From Candidatus Promineifilum breve (lineage in GTDB: Bacteria; Chloroflexota; Anaerolineae; Promineifilales; Promineifilaceae), in assembly GCF_900066015.1 (NCBI RefSeq), contig NZ_LN890656.1:310001-374000 (forward strand): DNA of 64,000 bases. Direction: 5' to 3'. The notes below the pieces were generated by a model, which was not told where the DNA came from, ran no database searches, and saw only the letters and a list, made by a program, of their open reading frames with translations. Position 1 is the stretch's first letter; the number at the start of each line of letters is the position of its first letter. The position numbers were made by a program, and so were the translations under genes. This document shows, piece after piece, positions 7,984 through 17,585 of this stretch.

Positions 7984-10686
7984 CTAGTTTCCCGTCGCGA
8001 TGTGTAGCCCATGCACCCGGCCGGTGTAGCCCCAATCGGAGCCTTCCCAGAACTTGGTCACCGTGTTATTGGGGTGGAAGATCAGGATGTCGTTCTCATT
8101 GCCGGCCAGGCCGCCGACGTTGGGGTAGGAATCCCAGAAGGAGACGTACTTGTCCCCCGCGCCGTCAATGTAGAGGCTGATGATGTTCTCCTTCTTCAGC
8201 CCGGCCACCTGGGTGTTGTTGAAGTAGAGCGAAAACGTGCCCAGGGTGTTGGCCCCATAGCTCGTGGCATCGAAGAGCAGCAGGTCGTTCTTCTGCCCCT
8301 TCAGCAGCGGCGACCCCGGCACGCTGAACTTGTCCTTGGTGCTGATCACCAGATCGCCGCCGGGCAGCACTTCCACCGCGTCGATGATCTCGCTGCTTGC
8401 GTCCAGCCCCACGTCGGAGCCGTCGAAGTACATCGAGAACGACCCGGCCGTCGTCGTCCCGGTCGCCGTCGGGCAGAACTTCACCAGGTCTTGCGGCTTC
8501 ACCAGTCCCACGCCGGGCACATTCTGATTGCCGTTGAAGGTCATCAGTAGACAGCCGTCGGCCGTGAAGGTGAAGTCGGTCAGATTCTTGGTGATGCCCA
8601 CGTCGGAGCCGTCGAAGTACATGGCCCAGTCGGCCGTGCCCAACGTATTGACGATGATGTCCTCGTCCATGTAGGCCACGCCATCGACCATACCGTTGTT
8701 GCGGTTAGGGGCGATGTAGAGCAGGGACGCCGGCGGCGGGATGAGCACACAGTCTTCGATGCTGTCGGAGCCGGCCGGGGAAGTCGTGCCATCCGGGCAG
8801 GCGGTCTGGGCCGTGGCCGCCGGGCCGGCGGCATAGTAACCCGCGTCGGCCTGGATACACTGCACCGCGCCGCTGCTGGGCTGATAGGTGCCGGGGGCGC
8901 AGGCGATGGGGGCCGTGGCCGCCGTACCGGGAACGTAGTAGCCCGCGTCGGCCGGGAGGCACGACGCCGCGCCGCCGGCAGGCTGGTAAGTGCCCGCCGG
9001 GCAGGCGGTCTGGGCCGTGGCCGCCGGGCCGGCGGCGTAGTAACCCGCGTCGGCCGGGAGGCACGCCGCCGCGCCGCCGGCAGGCTGGTAAGTGCCCGCC
9101 GCGCAGGCGATTTGGGCGGTGGCCGCCGAGCCGGCAACGTAGTAGCCGGGGTCGGCCTGGAGGCACGCGACCGCGCCACTGTTGGACTGGTAAGTGCCTG
9201 CCGCGCAAGCAGTCTGAGCCGCCGCGCCGACGGTGCTAACGAAGTAGCCGGGATCGGCCGGGGCGCAGGCCCAGGTGGCGGCCGTGTCGAAGTTGCCCGG
9301 CTGGCAGATGGTGTTGGTGAAGGTGCAGCTGACCGTGTCACCGGCATCGAGCGTGACCGAGAGAGCGCCGTTGCTGGCCGAGTCGCCGTTGCTGCACGAT
9401 ACCGCAGTGGCATAGCCGGTGGGGTTGGTCTCGTTGACGGCCACGACGCCGGCGGTGACGTCGCTATCGTACATGGAGGGGATTTCGTCGGTCAGGCTGA
9501 ACGCGCCCAGGCCGCCGGTGAAGCCGAACGACCAGTCGCTAGGCGCGCCGCTGCCGGTCACGCTCTTGACGATGGTCAACTGGGCCGGCGACGCCCCGAC
9601 CGTGGCGTACTTCAGGTCAGAGTTGGTGATGTCGCGGTAGCTGATGTGCGGGCTGTCGGAGGCGTCCAGCGCCAGCGAGGTGTACACGCCCACGCTCCCG
9701 GCGCTATCGGCTATCTCGAAATCCCAGCTCGATCCGTTCCAGGCGGCGTACTTTAGCTCGCCGTTGTCGTAGTCGGCGTAGCTGATGCGCGGCCGGCCGG
9801 CCGCGTCCAGCGCCAGCGAGGGGCTCTCGCCCACGCTCCCGGCGCTGTCGACCGTCTGGACGACCCAGCTCGTGCCGTTCCAGGCGGCGTACTTCAGGTC
9901 GAGGTTGGTGAGGTCGCGGTAGCTGATGCGCGGCTGGCCGGTCGCGTCCAGCGCCAGGGAGGCGTACTGGCCCACGCTCCCGACGCTGTCGATCGTCTCG
10001 ACGACCCAGCTCGTGCCGTTCCAGGCGGCGTACTTCAGGTCGGCGTTGCCGACGTCGTGGTAGCTGATGCGCGGCCGGCCGGCGCTGTCCAGCGCCACCG
10101 AGGTGTAGAAGCCCACGTTCCCGGCGCTGTCGACCGTCTCGACGACCCAGCTCGTGCCGTTCCAGGCGGCGTACTTCAGGTCGGCGTTGTTAAAGTCGTG
10201 GTAGCTGATGCGCGGCCGGCCGGCGCTGTCCAGCGCCAGCGAGGTCCACCAGCCCACGTTCCCGTCGCTGTCGACCGTCTCGACGACCCAGCTCGTGCCG
10301 TTCCAGGCGGCGTACTTCAGTTCGTCGTTGGTGGCATCGTAGTAGCTGATGCGCGGCCGGCCGGCCGCGTCCACGGCCAGCGAGCTGTGCACGCCTACGT
10401 TCCCGGCGCTGTCGACCGTCTCGACGACCCAGCTCGTGCCGTTCCAGGCGGCGTACTTCAGGTCGAGGTTGGTGTCGTCGCGGTAGCTGATGCGCGGCCG
10501 GCCGGCCGCGTCCAGCGCCAGCGAGGTGTAGTAGCCCACGTAACCGGCGCTGTCGACCGTCTCGGTTTTCCAGGTCAGGGCCCGCACGGCCACCGGCAGC
10601 GCCAGACACAACAACAACAGGACCAGGGCGGCCGGCCACAACCGCCCGGCGCGCCTGCCATTCACCGCATCAATCCGACTATTCAT
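7984..10686 (-). CDS. Secreted multidomain surface protein: seven propeller-like repeats, prealbumin-like domain, GCC2/GCC3-like Cys repeats and FDGSDVG domain
   Basis: ATG 10686 is preceded by GGAGG and starts a signal peptide (MNSRIDAVNG ... LLLLCLALPVAVRA). Residues ~42-365 hold seven tandem 47-residue repeats of the type SLALDAAGRPRISY ... LKYAAWNGTSWV, which fits a seven-bladed beta-propeller. Residues ~365-462 form a prealbumin-like surface domain (TIVKSVTGSGAPSDWSFGFT) also present three times in the amylase at 39506. Residues ~462-649 are Cys-rich GCC2/GCC3-like repeats (CPAGTYQPAGG, PADAGYY). The last ~250 residues are the FDGSDVG domain shared with two other secreted proteins here. 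The gene encodes an extracellular adhesion or recognition protein without a visible catalytic site. Confidence 0.82.
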   Translation of the reverse strand: MNSRIDAVNGRRAGRLWPAALVLLLLCLALPVAVRALTWKTETVDSAGYVGYYTSLALDAAGRPRISYRDDTNLDLKYAAWNGTSWVVETVDSAGNVGVHSSLAVDAAGRPRISYYDATNDELKYAAWNGTSWVVETVDSDGNVGWWTSLALDSAGRPRISYHDFNNADLKYAAWNGTSWVVETVDSAGNVGFYTSVALDSAGRPRISYHDVGNADLKYAAWNGTSWVVETIDSVGSVGQYASLALDATGQPRISYRDLTNLDLKYAAWNGTSWVVQTVDSAGSVGESPSLALDAAGRPRISYADYDNGELKYAAWNGSSWDFEIADSAGSVGVYTSLALDASDSPHISYRDITNSDLKYATVGASPAQLTIVKSVTGSGAPSDWSFGFTGGLGAFSLTDEIPSMYDSDVTAGVVAVNETNPTGYATAVSCSNGDSASNGALSVTLDAGDTVSCTFTNTICQPGNFDTAATWACAPADPGYFVSTVGAAAQTACAAGTYQSNSGAVACLQADPGYYVAGSAATAQIACAAGTYQPAGGAAACLPADAGYYAAGPAATAQTACPAGTYQPAGGAASCLPADAGYYVPGTAATAPIACAPGTYQPSSGAVQCIQADAGYYAAGPAATAQTACPDGTTSPAGSDSIEDCVLIPPPASLLYIAPNRNNGMVDGVAYMDEDIIVNTLGTADWAMYFDGSDVGITKNLTDFTFTADGCLLMTFNGNQNVPGVGLVKPQDLVKFCPTATGTTTAGSFSMYFDGSDVGLDASSEIIDAVEVLPGGDLVISTKDKFSVPGSPLLKGQKNDLLLFDATSYGANTLGTFSLYFNNTQVAGLKKENIISLYIDGAGDKYVSFWDSYPNVGGLAGNENDILIFHPNNTVTKFWEGSDWGYTGRVHGLHIATGN

Positions 10687-10982
10687 GCTTTTCCTCCACA
10701 AACGACAATGGTTTTATTTCGGCCGGGCCAACCCCACGACAGCGCCCTCCCCGAACAGGCCACCACCGTTCATTTCCCGCGACCGGCATGCGCTTGTATG
10801 CTGCGAACACTATAGCAAAAAAAAGAGGCCGCTGTCTGTCGCCTGGGCGACATCACCTGAGGACAACGGGCAAAAAAAACAGGGCGTGGGGGCAAATTCC
10901 CACGTCCTATATAGCTTATTTTACCCAGGTCTATTATACCCGGCCATTCGTTACATTTTCCATTAAGCTTGGTGGGGAAAAA
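10687..10982. other. Divergent-side intergenic region without a recognisable gene
   Basis: About 300 bases upstream of the propeller gene. It holds an A-run (10808-10815) and AT-richer DNA near 10912-10970, including TATTATACC at 10929-10937, which could carry a promoter. No coding potential is supported. Confidence 0.35.
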
Positions 10983-11042
10983 GTGGTCCGTGGTCTGTGG
11001 TCTGTGGTCAGTCCGACCACAGACCACGGACCACAGACCACT
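10983..11042. repeat. GTGGTCT/AGACCAC word palindrome
   Basis: Tandem GTGGTCY words are followed by ACCACAGACC words on the same strand, giving long inverted arms around GTCAGTCCGAC. The array runs on into ACCCGCCACCCGCAACTCGC, which overlaps the end of the alpha-2-macroglobulin gene and encodes its last residues. Confidence 0.8.
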
Positions 11043-11047
11043 ACCCA

Positions 11048-14000
11048 CTACCTACCCGCCACCCGCAACTCGCCACTCGCACTCCGCCCCCACAGTTCCG
11101 GCTCATACATCGCCCAGGCCTCGGCCGGCAGGGCGGTGAACGTGCCTTCGTGGGTGGCGCGGGCCAGGTACTCGAAGCGGCTGACGCCGATGGGCAGGGT
11201 GGTGACGAAGAAGCTCACCCGCCCCTCGCGGATCTCCTTGTGGTTGTAGCCGTACTGCTGCCAGCGGTAGAGCCGCCAGGTCGTGTCGCTGTAGTCGCGC
11301 TGCGTCTGGTGGGCGGACGTGTTCAGACGCTCGTTGACCGCCTCCAGCCCGGCGGCCGTGGGGTCTTCGATGACGACAAAGCTCATCTCGCGCGGCGCGC
11401 TCACCGTCAGGCGCACCAGCACCAGATCGCCGGGGCGAATCTCGTCCAGCGTCTGTTGCGAGCCGCGCGGCGAGTGGTAGCTGCGCCCGACGACCACCGG
11501 CCCGTCGGCCTCAATCGTCGCGCGGGCGACGCGGTAGCGGCCGTCGACCACGTAGTAGAGCCGCCCGCCGTCGGCCGCCGTCAGTTCGATGGTGTTGGCC
11601 TCGCCCAGCCGTAATTGGTCGAAGGGGATGGCGATCACGTCGCGCAGTTCGTCGGCGTCCAGCGTGCCCTCGGCCAGCGGCGCGCCGTTGAGCGTGGCCG
11701 TGTAGGCCGCGTCCGTGCGCCCCAGCCCGGCGGCCAGCAGGTGGTCGGTCAGGCCGATGATGGCGTAGGCCGTCTCGTTGGTCGTGCCCCAGCCGTCGCC
11801 GCGCCGCCGTTCCATCAGGTAGTTGACCATCCCCGGCTCCAGGTCGCTGCCCGGCCGCAGTTGGACGAAGGCGCTGAGGGCCAGGGCCGTGGAGCGCGTG
11901 GCCGAGGCCATCGTCTTGTGGTTGTACTGGCCGTCGCCCGTCGTGCCCCAATGGGCGGTCGGGTTGCCGGCGGCGTCCTCACCCAGTTCGACCGTCTCTT
12001 CCAGCATATCCATGACCCGCCCGGCCCCGTCGCTCTCGCCGTGGGCGTCGAGGGCCAGGGCCAGCGCCGCCAGACTGAAGGCGTCGAGCTTGAGCGGGTT
12101 GTTGCCTTCCAGTTGGGCCAGCAGTTGGCGGGCGGCGGCGGCCTCATCGACCGGCGGATTGTCGTCTCCGGTATCACCGGTCGTCACCGAGACCGGGTCG
12201 ATGCCCGCTTCGTCCAGGATGGGCTGGGCGGCGGCCAGGCTGTAGAGCATGTAGGCCTGGAGGCGCGGGTCGGCCGTGTCCAGCCGCTCGCGCAGATAGT
12301 CCGCGCCGCGGGCGATGACGTTGGCGTCGATCTGGTGGCCGCCGTCGGCCATCGTCGCCAGCCCGAACAGCACCCAGGCCGATTGGTAGACGTCGCTGTC
12401 GTCGTCGAACCACCAGCCCCAGCCGCCATCGTCGTGCTGGAAGCCGTAGAGCCGTTGGGCGCTCACGTTCACCAGGTCGTCGAGATCGACGTTGGCCGGC
12501 GGCGGCACATTGAGGGCGTTGAAGGCCCGGCTGACCACGGCATTGGGCAGGGCGCGGCTCATGGTCTGCTCCACGCAGCCGTAGGGGAAGCCGGTCAGGA
12601 ACTCCAGCCCGTTGAGCAGCGTCCCGGCCGGCGATCGGCTGACTTCCAGGTTGATGAGGCTGGTGGGCAGGGCGTCGGCCGGCACGTCGAAGGGGACGGT
12701 GCCCGCGCCCTCGACCGTGCCGGTGTTGTAGTTGTGGATGGGCACGGCCAACTCGCGGATGTCGAGAATGACCGCCACGGCGTCCCCACTGCCGTCGGGA
12801 CGGGCGGCGCGCACTTCGATGGGCGCGGCCACGGCGGCCACGGCGGTGATGGGCCAGCCGACGACCCGCGTGGCCCCCGGCTCCAGGCTGATGGTCTGGG
12901 TGATGGGGTCGGCGACGGTCAGCGCCCCGGCGCTATCGACCAGCCACACGGCCAGTTCGGTCTCTGCCGCGCCGTAGTTATGGACGACGGCCGTCAGCAC
13001 GCCTTGGTCGCCCACGGTCAGGCCGCGCGGCATGATCGGCCGGACGATGACGTCCTGGTGGGTGGTGAATTTGTGGACGGCCTCGCCCACGCTCGTATCG
13101 TTAGCGGTCACCGCCCTTGCGGTCAGCCGCCACGTGGTCAGGCTGTCGGCCAGGGGGATGTTGACCGTCACCCGGCCGTTCTCGTCGGTGACGAGGGCCG
13201 GCAACCAGGCGGCCGTGTCGGGGAAGTCGCTGCGGGGCGCGCCGAAGGCTTCGCCGCCGCCGCCGCCCATGCCGCCCTGGTACAGATAGCGGCCGGGGGC
13301 CATGGCGTGGCGGGTCTGCACCCGGTTGGGGCGGCGACCGTAGAACGCCTCGTACAGCGGCTGGGTGTTGTCGTCGGCCAGCAGGAAGATGGCCTCATCG
13401 ACCATCGCCAGGGCCACCTGGGCGCGCACGGGTTGGCCGGCGGCGTCGGTGACCTGCACGGTGACGGCCGCTGCCTCGCCCGGCGCGTACACCTCGCGGT
13501 CGGTCGTGATTTCGACGGTCAGCGTGCGGTCGGTGACGGGCACGATTAGCTCCACCGAGGCGGTATGCAGTTCGGCGTCGCGCTGGCTCTCGGTCAGCAG
13601 CCAATTATCTTCCAAATCCAGGTTGGGCGGCGTGGTGGTGATCGGCTGCCAGGCGTTGATCGTGGCGTGGACGTTGGGCGCGTCCTCGGGCAGGATGGGC
13701 AACTCGATGACCGTCACCGGCGGGGTCAGCATGACCGGGATCTCGCGCCGCACGGTGGCCCGCTCCAGCGTCAGCAGCGCCGGCCCGGCGAAGTCGGCGG
13801 CCACCAGCAGCCGGGCGGTGTCGCCGGGGTCGTAGCTGGTCTGGTCGGCGCTGATGGTGACCGAGGCCGTGGGGCCGTTCCACCACCAGCCGTCGCTGCC
13901 GCCTTCGTCCAGGACGTAGATGTAGGTCTCGGCGAAGAGGGGGCGGCCGTTGTCATCCGCGCCGTTGAGCCGCAGCCGGTAGTAGCCGGCGGCGGGCGGC

Positions 14001-17000
14001 GTCAGGAAGGCGCTGACCTCGCCATTGGCGTCGGTCGTCCATTCGTACTCGGCCACGACGTCGCTGTATTCGTAGGTCTGGCTCGACCAGGCGCGCAGCG
14101 TGCCGCGAATGGCCCGCCCCTCGACCGGCGCGTCCTGCCCGTCGGTCGTGGTGACGCGGGCGGCGAAGGGGGCCTCGTCGCCCAACTCCATGAAGAAATC
14201 GGGCGTCTCTACCAGCGTCAGCACCTCGGCCGCGCGGTGGATGGTGACCACCGTGGAGGCGCTGACCGTCTGGTTGCTGCCGTCGTTGACCGTGGCCTCG
14301 ATGGCCATGCGCCAACTCATCGGGTTACTGCCCCACCAGCTATAGTCCATGTCCTTGGGCACGGCGGGGATGAGCACCACGGCCCGGCCGTCGGCGTCGG
14401 TCGTGGCCGTGCGCGGCGTCTCGTCCCACCACTCTTCCCAGAAATCCTCGCCGCCGCCCCAATAATCGTAGTAGTCGGACAGGCGGAAGCGGCGGAAAGT
14501 GACCTTGGCGCCGGCCACCGGCTCGCCGAAGAGGTATTGGGTATCGACGGTGACGCTGATCGTGTCGCCGGCGATCATGTCCGGCGCGGCCGGGGTGATG
14601 GTGACGCTGAAATCGGGCTTGCGGTACTCCTCCACCTGGAAGGTCTGCCGCCGGGCCTGATCGAGCGCGCCGCCGGCCGTCACCGGCTGGGCCTCGATGG
14701 CGTAATCGCCCAGCATGGCCCCCTCGGCCACGTCGAACGAGTCGTAGACCGCGCCGAAGTCGTCGGTCGCCAGGAAGCGGGTGCGCACCACGTTGTTGCG
14801 GCTGTCGATGAGCCGGACGATGACCTGTGTGCCCAGCGGCGGCAGGCTGACGGCCCCATCGTCGTCGTTGCGGACGATGGCCTTATAGAACACCGTCTGG
14901 CCGGGGCGATAGATGGGCCGGTCGGTCTGGACGTGGACGGCGAAGGCCGGCGGGGCGAAGGTCGTCACCGGCCCGCCGCCCCAGAACGACCAGTCGTAAT
15001 ACTCGCCGCGGGCCTGTAGCTCCGGCGTCAGGGCGCTGAAGGTAATATCCTCGCCGTTTTGGGCGAAGACGACGTAGGGTTCGGCGGTGGCGGCCAGCGG
15101 CAGGCGGGCGATGCCGCGTTCGTCGGTCGTGGCCTCGGCCAGCAGCGCGCCGTTTTGGGCGTAGACGCTGATGGCCGCGTCGGGGACGGCCGCGCCGCTG
15201 TCCGGCATCAGGACGCCGTCGGTGGTGGCGGCCGGAATGCCGGTGACCCACACGACCATCTCCTCGGCCGACAGCTTGGCGACCAGGGTCATGCGCGTCA
15301 GGGCCAGCAGCAGATTGGCCGGGTCGGGGTTGTTCAGCCGCAGCAGGTAGAGGCCGGGCGGCGCGTCGGCCGGGATGAGCGTCTCCTGCGGGTTGGCCCA
15401 CCTGTTGGGGTCGCCGGCCAGCGTGGTCGATGTCCACGAGGCGACCGGCTCCAGACCGTCGTCGGCGATGGGGTCGGCCGTGGCGCTCCACGACGAGGTG
15501 ACGTCGCCCACCAGCCGGTTGAGAAAGCCGGTCTGATCGACCGGCAGCAGGTCGAAGCTGAGCGTCACCGGGTCGTTGATGCTGGATTGGAACTGCACGG
15601 CGCGGCGGCCGGCGGCGTCGAGCACCTGCGTCTGTGGCCCGATGCCCCAATCGGCCAGGCGGCGCTCCTCGCCGGTGGTGAAGCGCTGCACCAGCGGCTC
15701 GCCCAGCAGGGGATTGCCGGCGGCGTCGCTGGCGCCGGTGTCGAGGGTGATGGTGTAGCTGGTCAATGGCTGCCAGTAGCCGCCGTCGGGGGTGAAAAGC
15801 AGCGTGCTGTCGTCGGCCCAGGTGATTTCGCCGGGCGTGGCCGGTTCCACCGACAGCGCGTCGGCCGTGGCCGCCGGGGCCATCGGCCGGTCGAACACCC
15901 AGCGCAACAGCGCGGCGGGGTGCACGTCGCGGCCGCCGGGCGTGGCCTCGAGCAGCGGCGAGCCGGTCTGGAACTTGAGCGGTTTGGCCGGGGCGGGCAG
16001 GGGCGTGCCCTCGGCGTCATTGACGGCCGACGACAGGGAGAATTCGTAGCCGGTGTTGCCCAGCAGGGCCGGACTCACGAACTCCAGCGTCTTGTCGTCG
16101 AGCCAGCGCCGTTCGGCGGCCAGCGGCGGCGTGATGACCAGCGCAGCCTCGGCCGCGGCGCGATCCATCGGGTAGCCGAAGTGCAGCAGCAGGGGCACGT
16201 CGGGGGTTTCGCGGCCCGGCCCTTCGACGGCGGCCAGGACGGCGTTGGGCGTCACCCGCCAGCGGTAGGCCTCGCCCAGGGGGATGCCTTCGGCGTCGGC
16301 CGCCGTGGGCAGGATGAGGAAGTCGTAGGTCTCGCCGGGGGTCAGCAGTTCGGTCGGGCGGACGGTCAGGGTCGTCGGGTCGGCCCAGGTTATGTCAAGC
16401 GGGACAACCGGATCGACGCCGACAGTAAAGCTGGCGGCGTCCATCGGGCGGTCGAAGGTCAGGGTGATGGTCGGTTGGCGGTCAACGGCGCGGCTGAGGG
16501 CCGGGTCGCGCCGCAGGACGGTGGGCGGCGACACTACGTCGAGCGACCACGTCGGTTGGCCGTCGAGTGCCGTGCCGTCCGCGCCGGTCACCTGGGTGGC
16601 GACGCTGACCTGATAGCGCGTGCCGGCCACGAAGCCGCGGGTGGGGTTGAAGGTGACGGCGGTGCGCTCGTCGTTCCAGGAGAAGGTGCCGGCCACGGCC
16701 GGGGCGAAGGCCAGCGGCCGGGTGGGGGCGGGTTCGGCCACCGGGCGGTCGAAGAGGACGGTCACCGGGGCGCGGGCCGAGTGGCGGCTGGGGTCGAGGG
16801 CCGGGTCGAGGGTGGCGGTCAGGGCGTCGGCCGGGGGCTGCTCGGCGGCGGGGGTGGGCGAGGGATCGGCCGCCGGGGAGGGGTCGGCGGCGGCCGTGGC
16901 GGCCACGGTGGCCGGCGGCTGGCTGACCACAGTCGGCGCGCTGGTCGGCAGCGGTTGGCGGTCGATGACGTTGCAGGCGATCAGGAGGGCGGCTCCGGCG

Positions 17001-17041
17001 ATGACGAGAAGGACGATGAGGGCGATGGTGGAACGCTTCAT
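11048..17041 (-). CDS. Alpha-2-macroglobulin family lipoprotein with intact thioester
   Basis: This 1997-residue lipoprotein starts MKRSTIALIVLL with the lipobox LLIAC, so it should be lipid-anchored on the cell surface. A Pro/Ala/Thr-rich tether is followed by repeated Ig-like and MG domains. The macroglobulin core includes the MG7-like segment VQTDRPIYRPGQTVFYKAIV and the bait/thioester region. The thioester motif GCVEQ has its Cys near residue 1489, followed by the alpha-helical thioester domain (LVNVSAQRLYGFQHDDGGWG). Bacterial macroglobulins trap proteases through the thioester. No PbpC (PBP1C) gene is adjacent, unlike many proteobacterial cases. The start has GGAGGAG directly upstream. 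The final residues (ELRVAGR) are encoded by the GGTGGCG-type repeat that follows. Confidence 0.92.
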   Translation of the reverse strand: MKRSTIALIVLLVIAGAALLIACNVIDRQPLPTSAPTVVSQPPATVAATAAADPSPAADPSPTPAAEQPPADALTATLDPALDPSRHSARAPVTVLFDRPVAEPAPTRPLAFAPAVAGTFSWNDERTAVTFNPTRGFVAGTRYQVSVATQVTGADGTALDGQPTWSLDVVSPPTVLRRDPALSRAVDRQPTITLTFDRPMDAASFTVGVDPVVPLDITWADPTTLTVRPTELLTPGETYDFLILPTAADAEGIPLGEAYRWRVTPNAVLAAVEGPGRETPDVPLLLHFGYPMDRAAAEAALVITPPLAAERRWLDDKTLEFVSPALLGNTGYEFSLSSAVNDAEGTPLPAPAKPLKFQTGSPLLEATPGGRDVHPAALLRWVFDRPMAPAATADALSVEPATPGEITWADDSTLLFTPDGGYWQPLTSYTITLDTGASDAAGNPLLGEPLVQRFTTGEERRLADWGIGPQTQVLDAAGRRAVQFQSSINDPVTLSFDLLPVDQTGFLNRLVGDVTSSWSATADPIADDGLEPVASWTSTTLAGDPNRWANPQETLIPADAPPGLYLLRLNNPDPANLLLALTRMTLVAKLSAEEMVVWVTGIPAATTDGVLMPDSGAAVPDAAISVYAQNGALLAEATTDERGIARLPLAATAEPYVVFAQNGEDITFSALTPELQARGEYYDWSFWGGGPVTTFAPPAFAVHVQTDRPIYRPGQTVFYKAIVRNDDDGAVSLPPLGTQVIVRLIDSRNNVVRTRFLATDDFGAVYDSFDVAEGAMLGDYAIEAQPVTAGGALDQARRQTFQVEEYRKPDFSVTITPAAPDMIAGDTISVTVDTQYLFGEPVAGAKVTFRRFRLSDYYDYWGGGEDFWEEWWDETPRTATTDADGRAVVLIPAVPKDMDYSWWGSNPMSWRMAIEATVNDGSNQTVSASTVVTIHRAAEVLTLVETPDFFMELGDEAPFAARVTTTDGQDAPVEGRAIRGTLRAWSSQTYEYSDVVAEYEWTTDANGEVSAFLTPPAAGYYRLRLNGADDNGRPLFAETYIYVLDEGGSDGWWWNGPTASVTISADQTSYDPGDTARLLVAADFAGPALLTLERATVRREIPVMLTPPVTVIELPILPEDAPNVHATINAWQPITTTPPNLDLEDNWLLTESQRDAELHTASVELIVPVTDRTLTVEITTDREVYAPGEAAAVTVQVTDAAGQPVRAQVALAMVDEAIFLLADDNTQPLYEAFYGRRPNRVQTRHAMAPGRYLYQGGMGGGGGEAFGAPRSDFPDTAAWLPALVTDENGRVTVNIPLADSLTTWRLTARAVTANDTSVGEAVHKFTTHQDVIVRPIMPRGLTVGDQGVLTAVVHNYGAAETELAVWLVDSAGALTVADPITQTISLEPGATRVVGWPITAVAAVAAPIEVRAARPDGSGDAVAVILDIRELAVPIHNYNTGTVEGAGTVPFDVPADALPTSLINLEVSRSPAGTLLNGLEFLTGFPYGCVEQTMSRALPNAVVSRAFNALNVPPPANVDLDDLVNVSAQRLYGFQHDDGGWGWWFDDDSDVYQSAWVLFGLATMADGGHQIDANVIARGADYLRERLDTADPRLQAYMLYSLAAAQPILDEAGIDPVSVTTGDTGDDNPPVDEAAAARQLLAQLEGNNPLKLDAFSLAALALALDAHGESDGAGRVMDMLEETVELGEDAAGNPTAHWGTTGDGQYNHKTMASATRSTALALSAFVQLRPGSDLEPGMVNYLMERRRGDGWGTTNETAYAIIGLTDHLLAAGLGRTDAAYTATLNGAPLAEGTLDADELRDVIAIPFDQLRLGEANTIELTAADGGRLYYVVDGRYRVARATIEADGPVVVGRSYHSPRGSQQTLDEIRPGDLVLVRLTVSAPREMSFVVIEDPTAAGLEAVNERLNTSAHQTQRDYSDTTWRLYRWQQYGYNHKEIREGRVSFFVTTLPIGVSRFEYLARATHEGTFTALPAEAWAMYEPELWGRSASGELRVAGR

Positions 17042-17174
17042 TTCTCCTCCAATAGTCCGGTCGCCGAAAAAATGATGGGGGTTGGCGAATGGGGACTATA
17101 TAAAGGAAGGATAGCACGATTTGGGGGGTTGTTCTCGACGGTTAGGGAATGATTAAGCAACGGGATGGCGACGG

Positions 17175-17400
17175 AGAAGAACCCTCTTCCTAACCCTCTC
17201 CCGGGGGGAGAGGGGACGGAGAAGAACCCTCTCCCTAACCCTCTCCCAAGGGGAGAGGGGACGGAGAAGAAGACCCTCTCCCTAACCCTCTCCCAAGGGG
17301 AGAGGGGACGGGGAAGAACCCTCTCCCTAACCCTCTCCCGGGGGGAGAGGGGACGGGGCCGGCCCCCCTGCTCCCCTGCCCCCCTGCTCCCCTGCTCTGC
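17175..17400. repeat. Four CCCTCTCCC hairpins followed by CCCCTGCTC words
   Basis: Four consecutive hairpins of about 45 bp, CCCTAACCCTCTCCC with the inverse GGGGAGAGGGG, are spaced by ACGGAGAAGAA (17175-17356). They merge into tandem CCCCTGCTC words (17363-17395) and ATTCGTC words. The same two families occur together inside the coding region at 53155-53345. Confidence 0.85.
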
Positions 17401-17537
17401 CATTCGTCATTCGTCATTTCATTTGACAATAACCCACATATCAGTTATTTCTTACAGGTTAGATTAAGCCGAAGGGAAGCAGTCCATCAGACACTTCCGG
17501 CCGCGGGTCCTCAGCGTGGCGCGGAGCGGCTTGAGAA

Positions 17538-17563
17538 CCGTTGTCCCGAACGGCCCTTATAAT
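17538..17563 (+). promoter_or_regulatory. -10 element with candidate operator for the sugar transporter operon
   Basis: TATAAT at 17558-17563 lies 22 bases before the ATG at 17586. Just upstream, the inverted repeat CCGTT-N6-AACGG (17538-17553) would occupy the -35/-10 spacer, as expected for a repressor site. No good -35 is seen, which could mean activator dependence. The binding factor is unknown. Confidence 0.45.
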
Positions 17564-17585
17564 TCCCCAACCATAGGAGTGAAGT

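Noticed and set aside
15059-17152. Plus-strand frame opposite the alpha-2-macroglobulin
   Set aside because: It is a shadow of the minus-strand gene with its lipobox and thioester; no protein family is recognisable.
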